DNA of 64,000 bases from Incurvaria masculella (GCA_946894095.1 OX335654.1:18547687-18611686), one strand, 5' to 3'; positions 19,780-30,878 are shown, counted from the first letter of the stretch. The notes: generated by a model from the sequence alone, not told the origin. Numbers and translations: made by a program.

Positions 19780-21730
19780 TATTTTTTTTTTAACATAACA
19801 CAATTTAATCGAAAACAATATTTCATAACAAAACATTAAAACATTTATAACTAAACTAAATTAAAATATTCTTCTGCAACGTCTTTTTTTAATGTTCCTA
19901 GAACACTAGCGGCGTTTCCGCGCTGAATAGCCAGACTAATTTTTTGGTAAAAGTAGGCCCCCGATTGTGGGACCCCGGTTTCCTCCCTCAATTTGACACA
20001 AAGTCTCTCCGAGAAAGCCTTTGCGTCTGCGCTCCACGGCCCGAACGTTTCTACCGCAAACGCGACAAATTCAAAGTCCTTTAAAAGGTCTTTGTATTTG
20101 CCGCGCTTAAGGTTCTTCGCTCTGGCCGCGGCGGCACCAGCTGTTCTCGAAGAAGCTAGTACATGACTCTGTGCCAAAGTGTCGACGCAAGTCGCGGCCC
20201 ACAACAGAGACAAAATCCAGGGCACAAGACTAATTCCGTCTGGGCGTTTGCCATCCTGGCGGGAAACGCCGTTAGGCTCTAGAACAGATGGAACATGGAC
20301 GGTGTTTAATCCAGACTTTATGATGGCGTTGAGTGCGCTATGTCTAGAAAATCTTCCTGCACTTTTACAACATGAAAGGCCATGGTGACCATTTCTTTCC
20401 ACTTGGGTACCACATACACATAAGTGTGGTTCACAGATATTTGAACCTAAACGTAGTGCCACTGCAATTCTGGTTGTATTTGCATCGAGCAATGTTCCTA
20501 AATGGCAAGACGGGTATGCTTGTAGCCAAGCCCCAGATTCATTTTCAGAGACCGCAAGAATACGTGCACGGTCGTTTATGGAACAATTTTCTAAAAGGTT
20601 ATTATGAGTTAGTTTAACCAAAGGCGTATCCCATTTTGATTGTTTCTTAGCCGAAGATAGACACGGTTCTTCTTCCGTTAGACAGATTGACTTCCATGAA
20701 GTAATAGCTTCTTCTAGGCACGTGACCTCAAATTCACTAAGTGAAGGATTGAGAATAGAACCAATGAGATCATACGTGCTTTTAACCTAAGAAATAAATG
20801 CAGGAAGGCAAACGTCTTCGACTCTTCTTATTCCAATACCGCCAAACTTTACAGGAAGCGTTGCCTGAGTCCAGGAGGAATCCAACAACTTTGTATTAAA
20901 CATTTTTTCCAAGTGCATTCTCATATTATTATCAATAACATTCATTAAGTCTTTTTCTTTCCAAATCGGACAACAACGAAGGAAGTAAGTTAATTTTGGC
21001 ATATACAGGCAATGGCGTAAAAGATGCAGACCCATATGAGTATTGACATTTTCTAATCGGTCGCAGTATTCACTAATTATTTCAGATTTCTTGATAATTA
21101 ATGGTTGGACTGCTTCGTCTGTTACCGGCGCTCCCAAGAGAAAAAAGTTATCATTACTTAGGATCTTGATTCCTGGAGCTACTTTGTCGAAAGTGTCCGT
21201 AACATGTTTTTGTTCCTCACCTGATTTCATTGTATAAATTTCACATTTAGAAAAATTTAGTGCTAAACCAATTTCTTTAAATTCTTTAATTATAAGTTTG
21301 AGATCCTCCAAAACTGTATCAGATTTACCACCCATGGTTCCATCGTCGAGATACCAAATATTAAATTCAGATGATAGAGTTTCAATGATGTCCTGTATTG
21401 CTAGACTAAATATAGCGGGCCCGAGAGGATCTCCTTGTTGACACCCAACACAAGATGCGATAGGGTAATGTTGGTTGTAAATAAGATGCGAAGGTTCGGC
21501 GTAACACTGCCAGAGGTACGGGTATATTTCGGGGATATGGCTTTTAATTGCTTTGAGCATCGAATCCCTCTCCAGGCTGTTGAATGCGTTCTTGACATCA
21601 ATTTTTAAAATCACTTCCGCTTCTTTTCTTTTTGCTAGGTAAGTACGAGCTGAGTGCACAGCGGCTTCACAACCTCCTTTTGTGGCAAACCCATAATATG
21701 TTTTAATACAATTTGGCATGTTTTTTTTTT
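19780..21730 (-). mobile_element. Non-LTR-type retroelement with CCHC and nuclease-like C-terminus
   Basis: From 21719 to 19851 the minus strand is one frame of 622 codons broken only by a single TAG (20789-20787). The first part holds reverse transcriptase motifs: KIDVKNAFNS (motif A, Asp about residue 41), GCQQGDPLGP (motif B, about 92) and WYLDDGT (catalytic motif C, about 122). The second part has a CxC...HHxxxC cluster (CVC and NGHHGLSC, about residues 68-84 counted from 20621) and a KRPDG...W-ATCVDT segment that recalls the restriction-like nuclease (RLE) of R2/R4-type elements. RLE-bearing non-LTR elements nick specific DNA targets and prime on them; assigning this one to that group is inference. 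An A-rich tail lies at 19783-19792. The 5' end is truncated at about 21720, before the polymerase N-terminus. Confidence 0.75.
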
Positions 21731-21958
21731 ACAACGTTCAGAAGTAAATTTGGTCATTAAACACATTAGAGTGTGATTTTAGAGGTAACGTTTTACAGTA
21801 AAAAAAAAGGAAAACAATTTCATAGAGGTATTGAAAAGGGTAATATTGTTTTGTAATTTCAAACTTAAATAAGGAAGAAAAATACCTTATCAATTAGGCT
21901 ATGCTGAGATAAATAGACATTACTCGTACTTGGCTGAGGCAAAGTATGTCTTTCGCCT

Positions 21959-22172
21959 GTCAGTTTTGACATAAAATGTCTGGACCGAATGACACATTTT
22001 ACAGTCGGAAGCCATACTTGGCTAATCCAACCACAAGTAATTTTTTTTCATGTATGGAAATAATGTCACATTTGGCAGTCGGAAGCTATACTTCGGCTAA
22101 GCCAAGCACGAGTAAGTCTTCCGACTGTAAAAATTTACATACATTCCATACATTTTATGTCAAAATTGACTG
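21959..22172. mobile_element. Short MITE with TTTTGACATAAAATG inverted ends
   Basis: GTCAGTTTTGACATAAAATG on the left is matched by CATTTTATGTCAAAATTGAC on the right. Inside, a CAGTCGGAAG-C-ATACTT block occurs twice and its complement (CTTCCGACTG) once. It is about 214 bp and non-coding. Confidence 0.7.
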
Positions 22173-22992
22173 AACTCTCTTTGAATCTCATCATAAATTC
22201 TTCTAAAGGTATAACTAATTAATCAAATACTTGTCTTTGTCTTTCTGGACCAGTAGATACATTGAAATGAAAGCTCTATCTCTGAGATCGATTCTATCTA
22301 GTCGCCCTGCGCCACGTTGTCGGGCTTGGAGATTTCATTGCCAATATTGATCTGCGACTGCGCGTGTTCTGTACAGCTCACTGCCGAAATTCGCTAAAGA
22401 TTGTGTTTGCATTCCGGGCGGGTGGGAGGCGGCGGGCGGGGGGCGTTTAGCGCGGGTTCGACGGCTCGCACAAGTTCAGGGTCGCGGCGGCTCCTCCCGG
22501 CGGAGCCTCCAGCCACAGAGAATGAATACGTAACGAACCTCAGAAGCGTCACGCTATTGATGCCGTATGTTGTCTTCAAAATCGCTAGCAAGCAAACTAC
22601 CTACATCTTTTAATATTGTCTTTCCTCATCACCCCAAGCGATGACTGAAAGAAACCACTCTTATGAAGCATTGTTGTTTTTGTGTATGTAATTGTATTTT
22701 TTCTCTTTGCACATTAACTAATTTATTAATTCATTCAATCAAAAGCAGTCGCTCTGTGATTCTCCACGTACACCAAACCACCACTTTCACGACTTTATGC
22801 ACCTCCTCTGCACTTTGATATTTATAATTGATTCTGTATCGATGATGCTAATTTCAAATTATTTCCTTCCAGTGTTCGGTAAATTCCTACCAAAACCAAC
22901 ATTTTTCAAGTTAAGCACACACACACCTTTGGTGTGGGAGACAGTACGATTGCTAATCCGCATAACTGTGGCTTACTTTGGCTTTACTCATG
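22173..22992. other. GC island of unknown meaning, then a LINE 3' scrap
   Basis: 22410-22510 is a sharp G-rich patch (GGGCGGGTGGGAGGCGGCGGGCGGGG) followed by CGGCGGCTCCTCCCGGCGG; it could be a small promoter or exon, but neither strand gives a recognisable peptide. At 22624-22745 CATCACCCCAAGCGATGACTG and TTTGCAC words resemble the LINE 3' ends at 40290 and 45733. The remainder is unassigned. Confidence 0.4.
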
Positions 22993-23148
22993 TAACCCTG
23001 CCATTAATACGAAGCCTCCGCTGTCCGTCCGTCCGTTCGTCCGTCTGTCACAGGGTCATGAACGATGACAGGCTCACGAACCGTAATAGGTAGGCAGCTG
23101 AAATTTTCATAGAGTGTATATTTATTTTGCCGCTATAACAACAAATAG
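22993..23148 (-). repeat. (CGGA)n repeat, partial copy
   Basis: Contains GAAGCCTCCGCTGTCCGTCC, a short imperfect CCGT tract, CGTAATAGGTAGGCAGCTGAAA and GCCGCTATAACAACAAATAG. The hairpin head is missing. Confidence 0.85.
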
Positions 23149-23927
23149 TCTCAGTATCTCACTTATTTGTCTTGTACTCGAAATTGTACCTACAATGCTT
23201 CGGTAGATATTCAGCGCGGACGGATGAGACTGCGCGGGTACCTTCTGGCGGTTTGCTATGCAGCATATTACTGTCGTTAGTCTAGCTATAAATAACTAAA
23301 ATGCTTATCGCTCGTCCCTCACATAGCTAGGTGCTTAGGCGATGGTATCCTGGCTCTACATCAGTTTCATTTTTAGAGCGGCGTCGCATAAGTTAGGCAC
23401 GAGCATCTGGACGTCTCATGTTTAGAGAAAAATTAGCACAGTGCGCTGTTGCCACTGCATATTCTTGCCGCTGTATTTTCGGTGGGAGATGACTCCATTC
23501 CGGCTCCAGTCCTTGGGGCTTCGGTACGTTAATGGAGAGCCGATTACTATTCGGTAAGGCAACCCAGCTGTCGCGCGCGGGCGCTCCCTTACGGAGTACA
23601 AACTCGCGTGTCGCCGGCATGGTGCGGTCCGCGCGTACCCCCTCGCAGCCCACCGCTCCCGCCGTCCCCTTACGACAGCGGAATAATTTCCCGCGGGCCA
23701 CCGCCGAACTGATCGCTACCTAATAGGGTCTCGCCGCTGGCCTTACACTTTTGTCTATCACTAAGTGGCTACTTTGTTGACGTAACCAATTAAGTCAATT
23801 AGATGTGTCTTCGACCTGCCTCTGACTGAACCTTACTTAACTTACTGCGTAGTGTATATACCCACAGTATGCGCTATAGCTGTACGCCGCCGATTAGTTT
23901 TGTCGGTGGCCACTAGATTTTTTTTTT
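23149..23927. other. GC-rich patch, no gene recognised
   Basis: 23500-23740 is GC-rich and open on both strands (63 codons +, 102 codons -). Neither translation has a known motif and there are no clear splice signals. A host exon cannot be ruled out. Confidence 0.3.
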
Positions 23928-24718
23928 ATGTAAAGCGCGGCAAATGGCGTACGCCAGGACCTCTTAAGGTGCCCGACGACGCCCATGAGCTTTCGAACTT
24001 TCGGGGCTGCGAAAATCATGTCGGCCGGCCAGGTGGTGTTTTCCATCCAGTTCAATGTAGCCGTGCTCATAACGGGAAGGTCCTGGCATGGCACCTAATT
24101 CCTTCGGGAATGTGGTGTATTGGGCTAATATCATAACGGTACTTGTGTGGTATTAGCCATCCATGACAGGTCGCATAAAAAAAAACACTATGTTTGAAGG
24201 ATCCCAGGTGGTACTTAAGGGGAAATAACTCGGCAGGGAGTGCGTTCCATAGTTTACCGGCCCTATAGATAAATGACCTAGAGGATCGGTTGGTTCTGAT
24301 TTTTGGAATGTCGACAGTGGACGGGTGCGTTTTCTGCCTGTTACGCGTTGTGCGATGGTAGAAAGGTGACGGAGGGACAGTGTTATGCAGCTCCGATGAA
24401 CATTCTCCATCTTAAAGATGGTAGAACACAGAGAGAGACCCAACATCCCTTCGGAGTTGGAGGGTCTCTAGATTCAAAGACACCTCGAGATCGTCGACGA
24501 GACGCACGGCCCGACGCTGTATCGAGTCCAGGGAGCCAAGCAGGTGCTGAGCTGAGCCGTCCCACAAATGCGAGCAGCAGTACTCCACGCAAGACCTTAT
24601 CTGCGCCTTATAAAGGAGCAGTTTTTGGTCAGGCGTGAAATACCGTCGCACCCTGTTAGAACTCCCAGCTTTTTCGAGGCGAGCTTGGCTTTATCCTCGA
24701 TATGGCGTCCGAAATTAA
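23928..24718 (-). mobile_element. LINE 3' copy interrupted by a SINE tail
   Basis: Same family as 51043-52537. The 3' end (23928-24035) and the coding C-terminus (24187-24718) match that copy closely, including HLWDGSAQHLLGS and RRAVRLVDDLEVS on the minus strand. A 1-codon insertion after VEYC and other changes have broken the frame. The 5' boundary is where similarity stops at about 24718. The break at 24036-24186 is a SINE segment. Confidence 0.85.
24036..24186 (+). mobile_element. 5'-truncated SINE inserted in a LINE
   Basis: Runs from GTGTTTTCCATCCAGTTC to GGTCGCATAAAAAAAAA, that is, only the last 150 bp of the SINE described at 37962, with its A-rich end at about 24178-24186. It lies in the 3' untranslated part of the LINE copy, and about 10 LINE bases (CTTCTTCACA) are missing at the junction. 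Confidence 0.8.
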
Positions 24719-25289
24719 GAAATTGGAATTTGTCCTTTGAGTTTTGTTAGGTCTCTAGTTGCCTCCTTCTTTGTCCTTGTGTGTGGCTATCTTCTTGCGT
24801 ACGATAAATCTATCATCATATATGTTATGCATATCTCTAATAAAAAAGATGTTGTTTTTAAAGTAAATGATAGATTACTTCTTAGATTTATGTTTTCTCC
24901 ATTTATAGCGTATCATTCTGTGTGTGAAGCTAATAAAAAAAAATTGTCCTTCTTCAAAATTATACGATTTGAAAAATATTGTGTGCACCTGTAATTGGGT
25001 GACATGCCCGAAATGTATATATATATAAATGTAATTTGTTTCACTGTTTTGTACTTTCACCTGTTGGTGTTCCTTGTTAAAGTAAATAAACAAATAAATA
25101 AAAAAAACAAAAATACTTTCTAGTTCCGCGCCGTCAACTCATGATATTTTGAGTGGTCGACTCACCGGCGCGATGGGTAGAAGATTTATGTAGATCGATT
25201 TAGAAAAAGAAGCAGAGGACAACAGAAGAGATGCTAGAGAGAGAGAGTTAAAACTGCTGGTAAAATGAACTACAAGAAAGGCGAAAGAT
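24719..25289. other. Unassigned AT-rich DNA
   Basis: No gene recognised. Microsatellite-like TATATATA at 25016-25026 and ATAAATAAA at 25085-25102. Confidence 0.4.
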
Positions 25290-25360
25290 AGGAAGAAATG
25301 GGGGAGGCCTTCACCCTGCAGTGGGGAGCACAGTTGATAAAAAGCTGTCGATTATACTAT
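25290..25360 (+). mobile_element. Endonuclease-RT retrotransposon C-terminal scrap
   Basis: Translation in one + frame gives EEMGEAFTLQWGAQLIK, the end of the endonuclease-reverse-transcriptase proteins common in Lepidoptera (often mis-annotated as craniofacial development protein-like). An in-frame TAG directly precedes it. Only the tail of the element remains. Confidence 0.6.
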
Positions 25361-25689
25361 TATTATGATGTAAGTTGTAAGATGAAGATGAGAATTGTAA
25401 CTCAAAAATTAGGATAAAATAACTTTATAATTTTACGTATTTAATGGATTCGACATTATCGTTATCTCATTTATTTCCTCGTTTCGACGTCATTGGACAT
25501 GTCACGACCAAAACCGTTATCAGAGTATTTTCAAAATCTGATATAATGATTCCAATGTTGATGAACTGAAATTATTAAAAAAACTTGATGTGTATACATT
25601 GATTTTTTATACTAATATTTTACAAACCCTCTTAATGTAGCTTTTGCCTCCTGTGCTTACAAAAACGGCTTGATTATTATTATATATAT
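25361..25689. other. Unassigned AT-rich DNA
   Basis: Nothing recognised. Confidence 0.4.
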
Positions 25690-27060
25690 ATATTTTTATT
25701 TCTTTTATTTCAGGTTTATCAACAGTGATACATTTAGAAACATATTAATAAAAATGAAACAAGAAAACAAGATGGAAATATTCACTAATGAAAGATAAAC
25801 ACAACATGATTATGTAATAACTTTTACATACTTATTAAAGATAAAGCTAATGTTTAAGATAAAGTAAATTAATGATAATATAATATATATTTAAAACAAA
25901 ACAAAACTAAATTCAGACGATAACTGCTCGACAAGTACTTTTTTTTTTATTAGGCAGAGATACCTAATGTATGTCCTGCAAATGATGGTGTAGTGCTCGT
26001 TAAGTATCATATTGAAAGAATTTATATTAAAATTTAGATTATAAGTTCTAAGTTTCAATAACTTTTCGCAAAACTTTTTTGAAGGAAGTTTAAGGAGGAT
26101 GGTGGATATATATTTAGTGAGTGCGTTCGATAAAGTTCATTAAAATTACGGCATATTCTATTGAGAGGAGAGTGTTTACCAAGATTGGTCCTGTGTTTTT
26201 TCATATGAAATGGAATGTAGTTTGACGGTCTAGCGGATAGTCTAGGGACGTTAAGACCTAATTCTGATAATAGTGATGGACAGTTAATAAAATTGTTCAT
26301 TATTTTGAAAAGAATTGTAGTGTCAGATATTAGTCTTCTAGTTTCGAGTGAGTGGACTTCATAAAATTTTAGTCTGTCGTAATAATGAGAACATTGCATT
26401 TTTGTCTGAAAAAGATAGATAGTACATAACGTTTTTTTGCACTCTTTCGATACGATTAATGTGTACTTTGTAGAAAGGATTCCAAACAGAACTCGCATAT
26501 TCTAGCACGCTACGAACAAACGCGTTAAATAGTTTTTTTTTTTGTTTTGTAATTTTGAAAGGCCTTGCTGGTGGGTTTGATGAAACCTAACATTTTCAAA
26601 GAGCGCTTAATTATGGCATCTACATGAGAAGTGAAGCTGAGTTTTCTGTCGAAAATTACACCAAGGTCCCGGATAGTATCAACTTTCTGAAGTGTATTGC
26701 CATCAATCGTATACTGAGTATAAATAAGTTTGCGTTTGCGAGTAAACGTCATGTGAAAACATTTTTTAACATTTAAAAACATTTTATTTTTAAGGCACCA
26801 CTCAGAAACACGACTAATGTCGTTTTGGAGTAACACAGAATCATATTCTACCTTTATAGTTTTGAAAATCTTACAGTCATCTGCAAATAATATACATTCA
26901 GAGTTACTTACGACTGCACATAAGTCGTTGACGTAAACGAGAAATAATATTGGCCCTAGGTGTGAACCTTGTGGTACTCCAGAAGGTACATCAAACCAAC
27001 GTGATGCATAGCCGTCGAACACCACTCTTTGAACGCATTCTCTGAAATCATTAGATCTCT
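25690..27060 (-). mobile_element. CR1/jockey-like LINE, 5' truncated and frameshifted
   Basis: The minus-strand frame 27103-26525 holds PSGVPQGSHLGPILF (motif B), ILFADDCKIF (motif C) and the VDTIRDLGVIFD thumb region. It ends in an A-run (about 26530-26541). A reading shift there is needed to continue into KLFNAFVRSVLEYASSVW, and a second shift at another A-run (about 26434) to continue into the C-terminal frame 26498-26055 with HRTNLGKHSPLNRICR. Both breaks are at homopolymers. The 3' end is A-rich with AATAAA near 25700. The N-terminal polymerase and endonuclease are missing; similarity to RT seems to begin at about 27060. Confidence 0.88.
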
Positions 27061-27103
27061 GGCGGCGAGCTGTCATGGCGAGCGCATCGCTCTTGTTCGA
27101 CAT

Positions 27104-27543
27104 TTCGAGTCCTTCTGTGGGGATCGCTCGCTACATTCGCGCCAACTTATCAAAATATCATAATAAAACAACTTATTTCTGTATTTTAATTGTATAATCT
27201 GTGACCTATGTGACTTTTGACGGACGTCACAATATGTCGCCAGTTCATAAGTGTCCCAACCTCACCTAACAAAAAAAATGTAGTCGGCTATCGGGCAGAA
27301 ATGGCAGAGGTGATAAAGCGCGGTACGCGCACACACACAATTCCAGCAAACTTTACCATAACTTTATTTACTCTAAAACTGAACAAGGTGGCTTACACGA
27401 AATATTTTAACAGATAAGCATACAATGAAGATAACATACGTGATGGTGATAAAATTTAAAATAGTACCGTGACTGACTGACAGATAACGCACAGCCTAAA
27501 CGTAGAGCCGTTTAGACAACTCGTTTCGATTTCATCAGCACCC
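27104..27543. other. Unassigned DNA
   Basis: No repeat or gene recognised. A CACACACA patch lies at 27331-27339. Confidence 0.4.
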
Positions 27544-27845
27544 GAAGTCTCAGTTGTCACCTAAATTGGCGTTACGGCAAACCGATCGACTGGCGCTTTT
27601 AAATATATGGAGAAATTGAAGAGCGCGCGCAGTGGGCGTTGAGCGAACTAACATTTGGGAGTCCGAGCTTGATTTGACAGCTTACTCAACGTTGCCGTAA
27701 ATACGTTGACGTTGCCGTTCACGTCCACTCCGCGTTTTCATACAAATCGGAAGTCCACAGACGTTGACAGCTTGAAGAAGTAAAACCAAAGAATATCTAG
27801 TAAAAACTTGTATGGAGTTTTACCTTTTTTGAAGTTACGTAAACT
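27544..27845 (+). mobile_element. GGTCAGTCTGAG MITE family, copy 1
   Basis: Begins GAAGTCTCAGTTGTCACC and shares CCTAAATTGGCGTTACGGC, CGATCGACTGGCG, GAAGAGCGCGCGCAG, TTGATTTGACAGCTTACTC, ATACAAATCGGAAGTCC and AAGAATATCTAGTAAAAAC with the better copies at 35296, 36710 and 56970. The right terminal repeat is the variant GAAGTTACGTAA type and is incomplete. Confidence 0.8.
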
Positions 27846-28206
27846 CACTGCCACTTGAGCTTAGCCACCCGGTGTCCAATATCGACTACTCTGGTACGTG
27901 ATAATGACTAGAATCAGGAAAGATTAAATTAAATTAAAATACTATAGCTATAAAATAACTACAACGTACCTCTCCTTCACTTTCTGGGACCTATCTGAAA
28001 ACAAGCTTCGCAGTTTTCTACGAGTCATCTGAGACTGATCCCTTTTGTCACACATTTTAGATACCATACCCACGTCTAACAACGATAACACATCAATGTT
28101 TCACTGTTGTTTTGTTTAGTTTCGCTTTTCCATATATTTCTTGGTTTACTTATACTATACTTCTGTGTCTGTTTATGTTGTGGCGAATACACTTTTTGGG
28201 ATTCTC
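27846..28206. other. Unassigned DNA
   Basis: AT-rich; no gene recognised. Confidence 0.4.
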
Positions 28207-28367
28207 AGGGCCGAGTGCACGAAAGGACAAAATATCAAAATCAACGTCAACGTATGACTAAACACGTCACTTTGTGCGGACAGTATGGAAGGAACTCCAT
28301 GCGATTCATTAAAAGTGACGTGTTTGAACATTGATTAACTCAGCCGTCTCTTCGTGCAACCGGGGCT
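28207..28367 (+). mobile_element. TTA-flanked MITE (GGGCCGAG family), copy 2
   Basis: AGGGCCGAGTGCACGAAAGG on the left and CTTCGTGCAACCGGGGCTTA on the right, with the internal CACGTCACTTTGTG and CAGTATGGAAGGAACTCCATG blocks of copy 1. Confidence 0.75.
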
Positions 28368-28479
28368 TATTCTTATTCAGTTTCTCCTTTGTGGTTCAAA
28401 CGTATTAGCGCATTTGAACCGATGCGGGGCTGACGGATATATGTATTAGAAGGCTGTTGCCTCAGCGAATACGACCTTC

Positions 28480-28990
28480 ACGTCGTCTCGCCCTGATCAG
28501 GCCCTTCGTGCACGCGCTTCCCCCCGCCCTCCCCGCCCCCCCCCCCCCCCCCCCGCACCCCCGGGCCGATCGGCCATCGCGACGCGGAATGGAGGAGCCG
28601 GTCGATCGGTTTTCCGTGTGACGTCACGGCGCGTGTCTCGCGAGCTAGCCTTGATGGGTCGACGACTGCGCCGCCGCCTCCGCCTCCGCCTCCGCCGCCG
28701 CCTGGCTACGAGCTCCGCGGCCGGGGCGTTAGAATGTCTCGCGCGCTGGCTAATTAGCCGCGAGCTGCCGGTGTGCGGCGCAGTATAGTGTGCCTCGGCA
28801 ACGAGCGAGCGAGGGCGGGAGTGGCGACGGAAACCTTATCGGTACAGCAGCGGTGTGGGGCAATCACCCGAGCGGTAAAATGTGCCCTAGGCCCCCGACC
28901 ACCACCTCGCATCGCCCGCCCACTTCGTTTTCGCTTAGCGTTGCTTCTCACTTTTTATCTTTTTGCTCTGCCTCAAGGGTCGTAGCGTGC
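28480..28990. promoter_or_regulatory. CpG island with CRE and 19-C run
   Basis: In an AT-rich setting this 500-bp block is strongly GC- and CpG-rich. It contains a run of 19 C (28536-28554) within a wider C-block, a perfect CRE TGACGTCA (28619-28626), repeated CCGCCTCCG units (28672-28697) and GAGCGAGCGAGGGCGGG (28803-28819). The sequence GTGACGTCAC followed by GGCGCGT resembles the CRE context upstream of the Myc exon (3473-3491). It is most likely a promoter and untranslated first exon of an unknown gene. Possible donors (GTAAAA at 28875) exist, but direction cannot be fixed. Short frames here look like translated CpG island. Confidence 0.5.
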
Positions 28991-29054
28991 TGTTAAATAA
29001 CCTAAAACAAACCAAAAACTGTTCAGCTTCATTCCATTAGTATCAAGAAATGTG

Positions 29055-29230
29055 ATATCTATACTTAATATAATAAAGCTGAAGAGTTTGTTTGTTTTTT
29101 TGTTTGAACGCCCTAATCTCTGGAACTACCAGTCAGGTTTGAACACATATTTTTACATTCGATAGCCTAATTCTTAAGGAAGGCTTTAAGCTATTGAACA
29201 TCACGTAACGACCCTTAGGAGCCGTGCAAA
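29055..29230 (+). repeat. Insect-wide interspersed repeat, 5' part
   Basis: TATAATAAAGCTGAAGAGTTTGTTTG, GAACGCCCTAATCTCTGGAAC and AAGGAAGGCTTTAAGCTAT are words of a very common insect repeat that typically ends ...CCGGGTACCTCAGCTAGT. A matching end occurs at 31085-31130. Class not resolved. Confidence 0.55.
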
Positions 29231-29839
29231 AAGAAAAATAGTCAGATACGAAATGATAGCGCGGCGAGGGCCGAGACGGCGGCGGTGGCCACCCGACGAG
29301 GACCGAGTATTGCCGAGAAGAGCCGAAGGTACCACGCGCAAGCGCGCGAAGCGGCTAGCAGCGTTGCCGATAACCACAATTGCCCAAAAACGTTCCTAGG
29401 ATTCCCGGAATTCCGTAAAAATCCGGAATAGGAACGAAATTTTCAATTCGAATGAGCAAAATAAAAGTTCGTGCAGTCGACGGCCGTCCGAACAACTTTC
29501 GGGAGAAGATGAAATCCAAAGTCCCCGATTGCTTCAAGCGATCGGCAATGCTGCCCGCGCCCCTCGCCAGTCGGCTTCCCGCGATTGCTAACGATAGACG
29601 CGGTTGCAGAGATCATCGCTCCGTGGTCGTGTGGTACACGGATTAGTATGAGGTTTTTTACGTAAATTGTTTGTATTGTTTCTACCAACCCGCGCGGTAT
29701 GCTAACTTAGCAATTAGCCGTGTCCTAGCTACACACATTAGTTTAGGCTTTTAAGGTTGATTGTTTAAAGGCGTATTGTTAAGATATTACGGTTTCAGTT
29801 GAACGGTTTCTTATTTTTTGTTTGTTAGATTAGTACTAA
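29231..29839. other. Unassigned, partly GC-rich DNA
   Basis: 29260-29640 is GC-richer. A 64-codon + strand frame from ATG 29452 (beginning MSKIKVRAVDGRPNNF) is open to 29646 and is basic, but has no recognised domain. It may be an exon fragment, or chance. Confidence 0.3.
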
Positions 29840-30275
29840 GCCAAGCGCGGTATTTTGAACTTTCAACGGGTGATACGAAAACCATGCCGGCCGGCCAGGT
29901 GCTCCTTCACCCCATGTTTGAACGACCCCGGGGGACTTTGGGGGAAATATATCGGTATGGAGTCGATTCCATAGATTACCGACCCTATAGAAAAAATATA
30001 TAGAGGATCGGTGGGTTCTTATTTTGGGAATGTCGACAGTGAATGGGTGCATACCCTGCCTGTTCCGCGTTGTGCGGTGGTAGAAATGGGACGGAGGGAC
30101 AGCGTTGTGCAGCTCCGAAGGGCACTCTCCATGATAAAGACGATAGAATACATCGAGAGAACCTACATCCCTTCGGAGTTGAAGGGTCTCTAAATTTAGG
30201 GATACCTTGGGATCGTCGACAAGACGCACGGCCCGACGCTGTATCGAGTCCAGGGAGCCAAACAGATACTTAGCT
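29840..30275 (-). mobile_element. LINE 3' fragment (family of 51043-52537)
   Basis: The minus-strand frame (30229-29825) gives RLVDDPKVSLNLETLQLRRD and FYRLYHGECPSELHNA, the C-terminal region of the family, then drifts out of similarity near its 3' end, where the terminal GCGCGGCATATGG block is already lost. Truncated at about 30275. Confidence 0.82.
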
Positions 30276-30644
30276 GATAATTGTACCTCCGTATAGCTCG
30301 ATTTATTTCCGCAATTTTAGGGCTACTAAGCATCACGCTAAATTACCAGAGAGGGGACCAGTAGTATGAAATGCTTATAACATGAGAACCAATTACCCAA
30401 TTGAGATGAGGTTTGTATCTGAGTCTAGCCGTATAGGCATCACGCTAACTTACCAGAGGAGTGAGAAGAGAGGGTTACATATTTATAACAAAACAATAAG
30501 TGGACTGCTCCTGCATGTGAAATTTGGCAGAGTACATCACTCTAGATCACGAGAGGGGTGACTGTTGCGATTAAAGGCTCATAACTTACGAACTACTCAC
30601 TCGATTAATATGTGGATTGCATCTACGTACAGGACCTATGGGCG
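30276..30644. repeat. Diverged tandem pair, about 108-bp period
   Basis: CATCACGCTAAATTACCAGAG (30330) and CATCACGCTAACTTACCAGAG (30438) open two diverged units. The remainder is unassigned. Confidence 0.5.
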
Positions 30645-30878
30645 CGGTCGGGGTTTGGATGGGTGGCCGTTTTCGATGTTAATGCTGGTTGTGGTACGGA
30701 TTCCACGTAAAAAATAGCTCCCCTTTCTTACTACCTAGGTTGTAGGGTGAATCCCGCTCGAGTTGTTACGTACCATCGCACTGAATGATGGATGGTCGAA
30801 CCGGCAATAAAAAATGTCCATGTTTTCCGTCCATGGTAATGTGTAGTAGTGCCAGTGCAGGATCGCCCCAGTAATTGG
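30645..30878 (+). mobile_element. SINE copy with 5S-like head, diverged
   Basis: TTTGGATGGGTGGCCGTTTTCGATG matches the 5S-derived head seen at 62236 (GGATGGGTGACC). It is followed by GTACGGATTCCACGTAAAA, a GTACCATCGCACTGAATGATGGATGGTCG body and AATGTCCATGTTTTCCGTCCA. The normal tail is replaced by other sequence after about 30878. Confidence 0.7.

Noticed and set aside
22401..22613. 70-codon ORF over the G-rich patch as a gene
   Set aside because: Gly/Ser/Arg-rich translation of a short GC island, with the second half being AT-rich random sequence; not supported by splice sites.
24303..24638. 111-codon + strand ORF and its twin at 51295-51627
   Set aside because: These are antisense shadows of the LINE C-terminal coding region; they recur because the LINE recurs.
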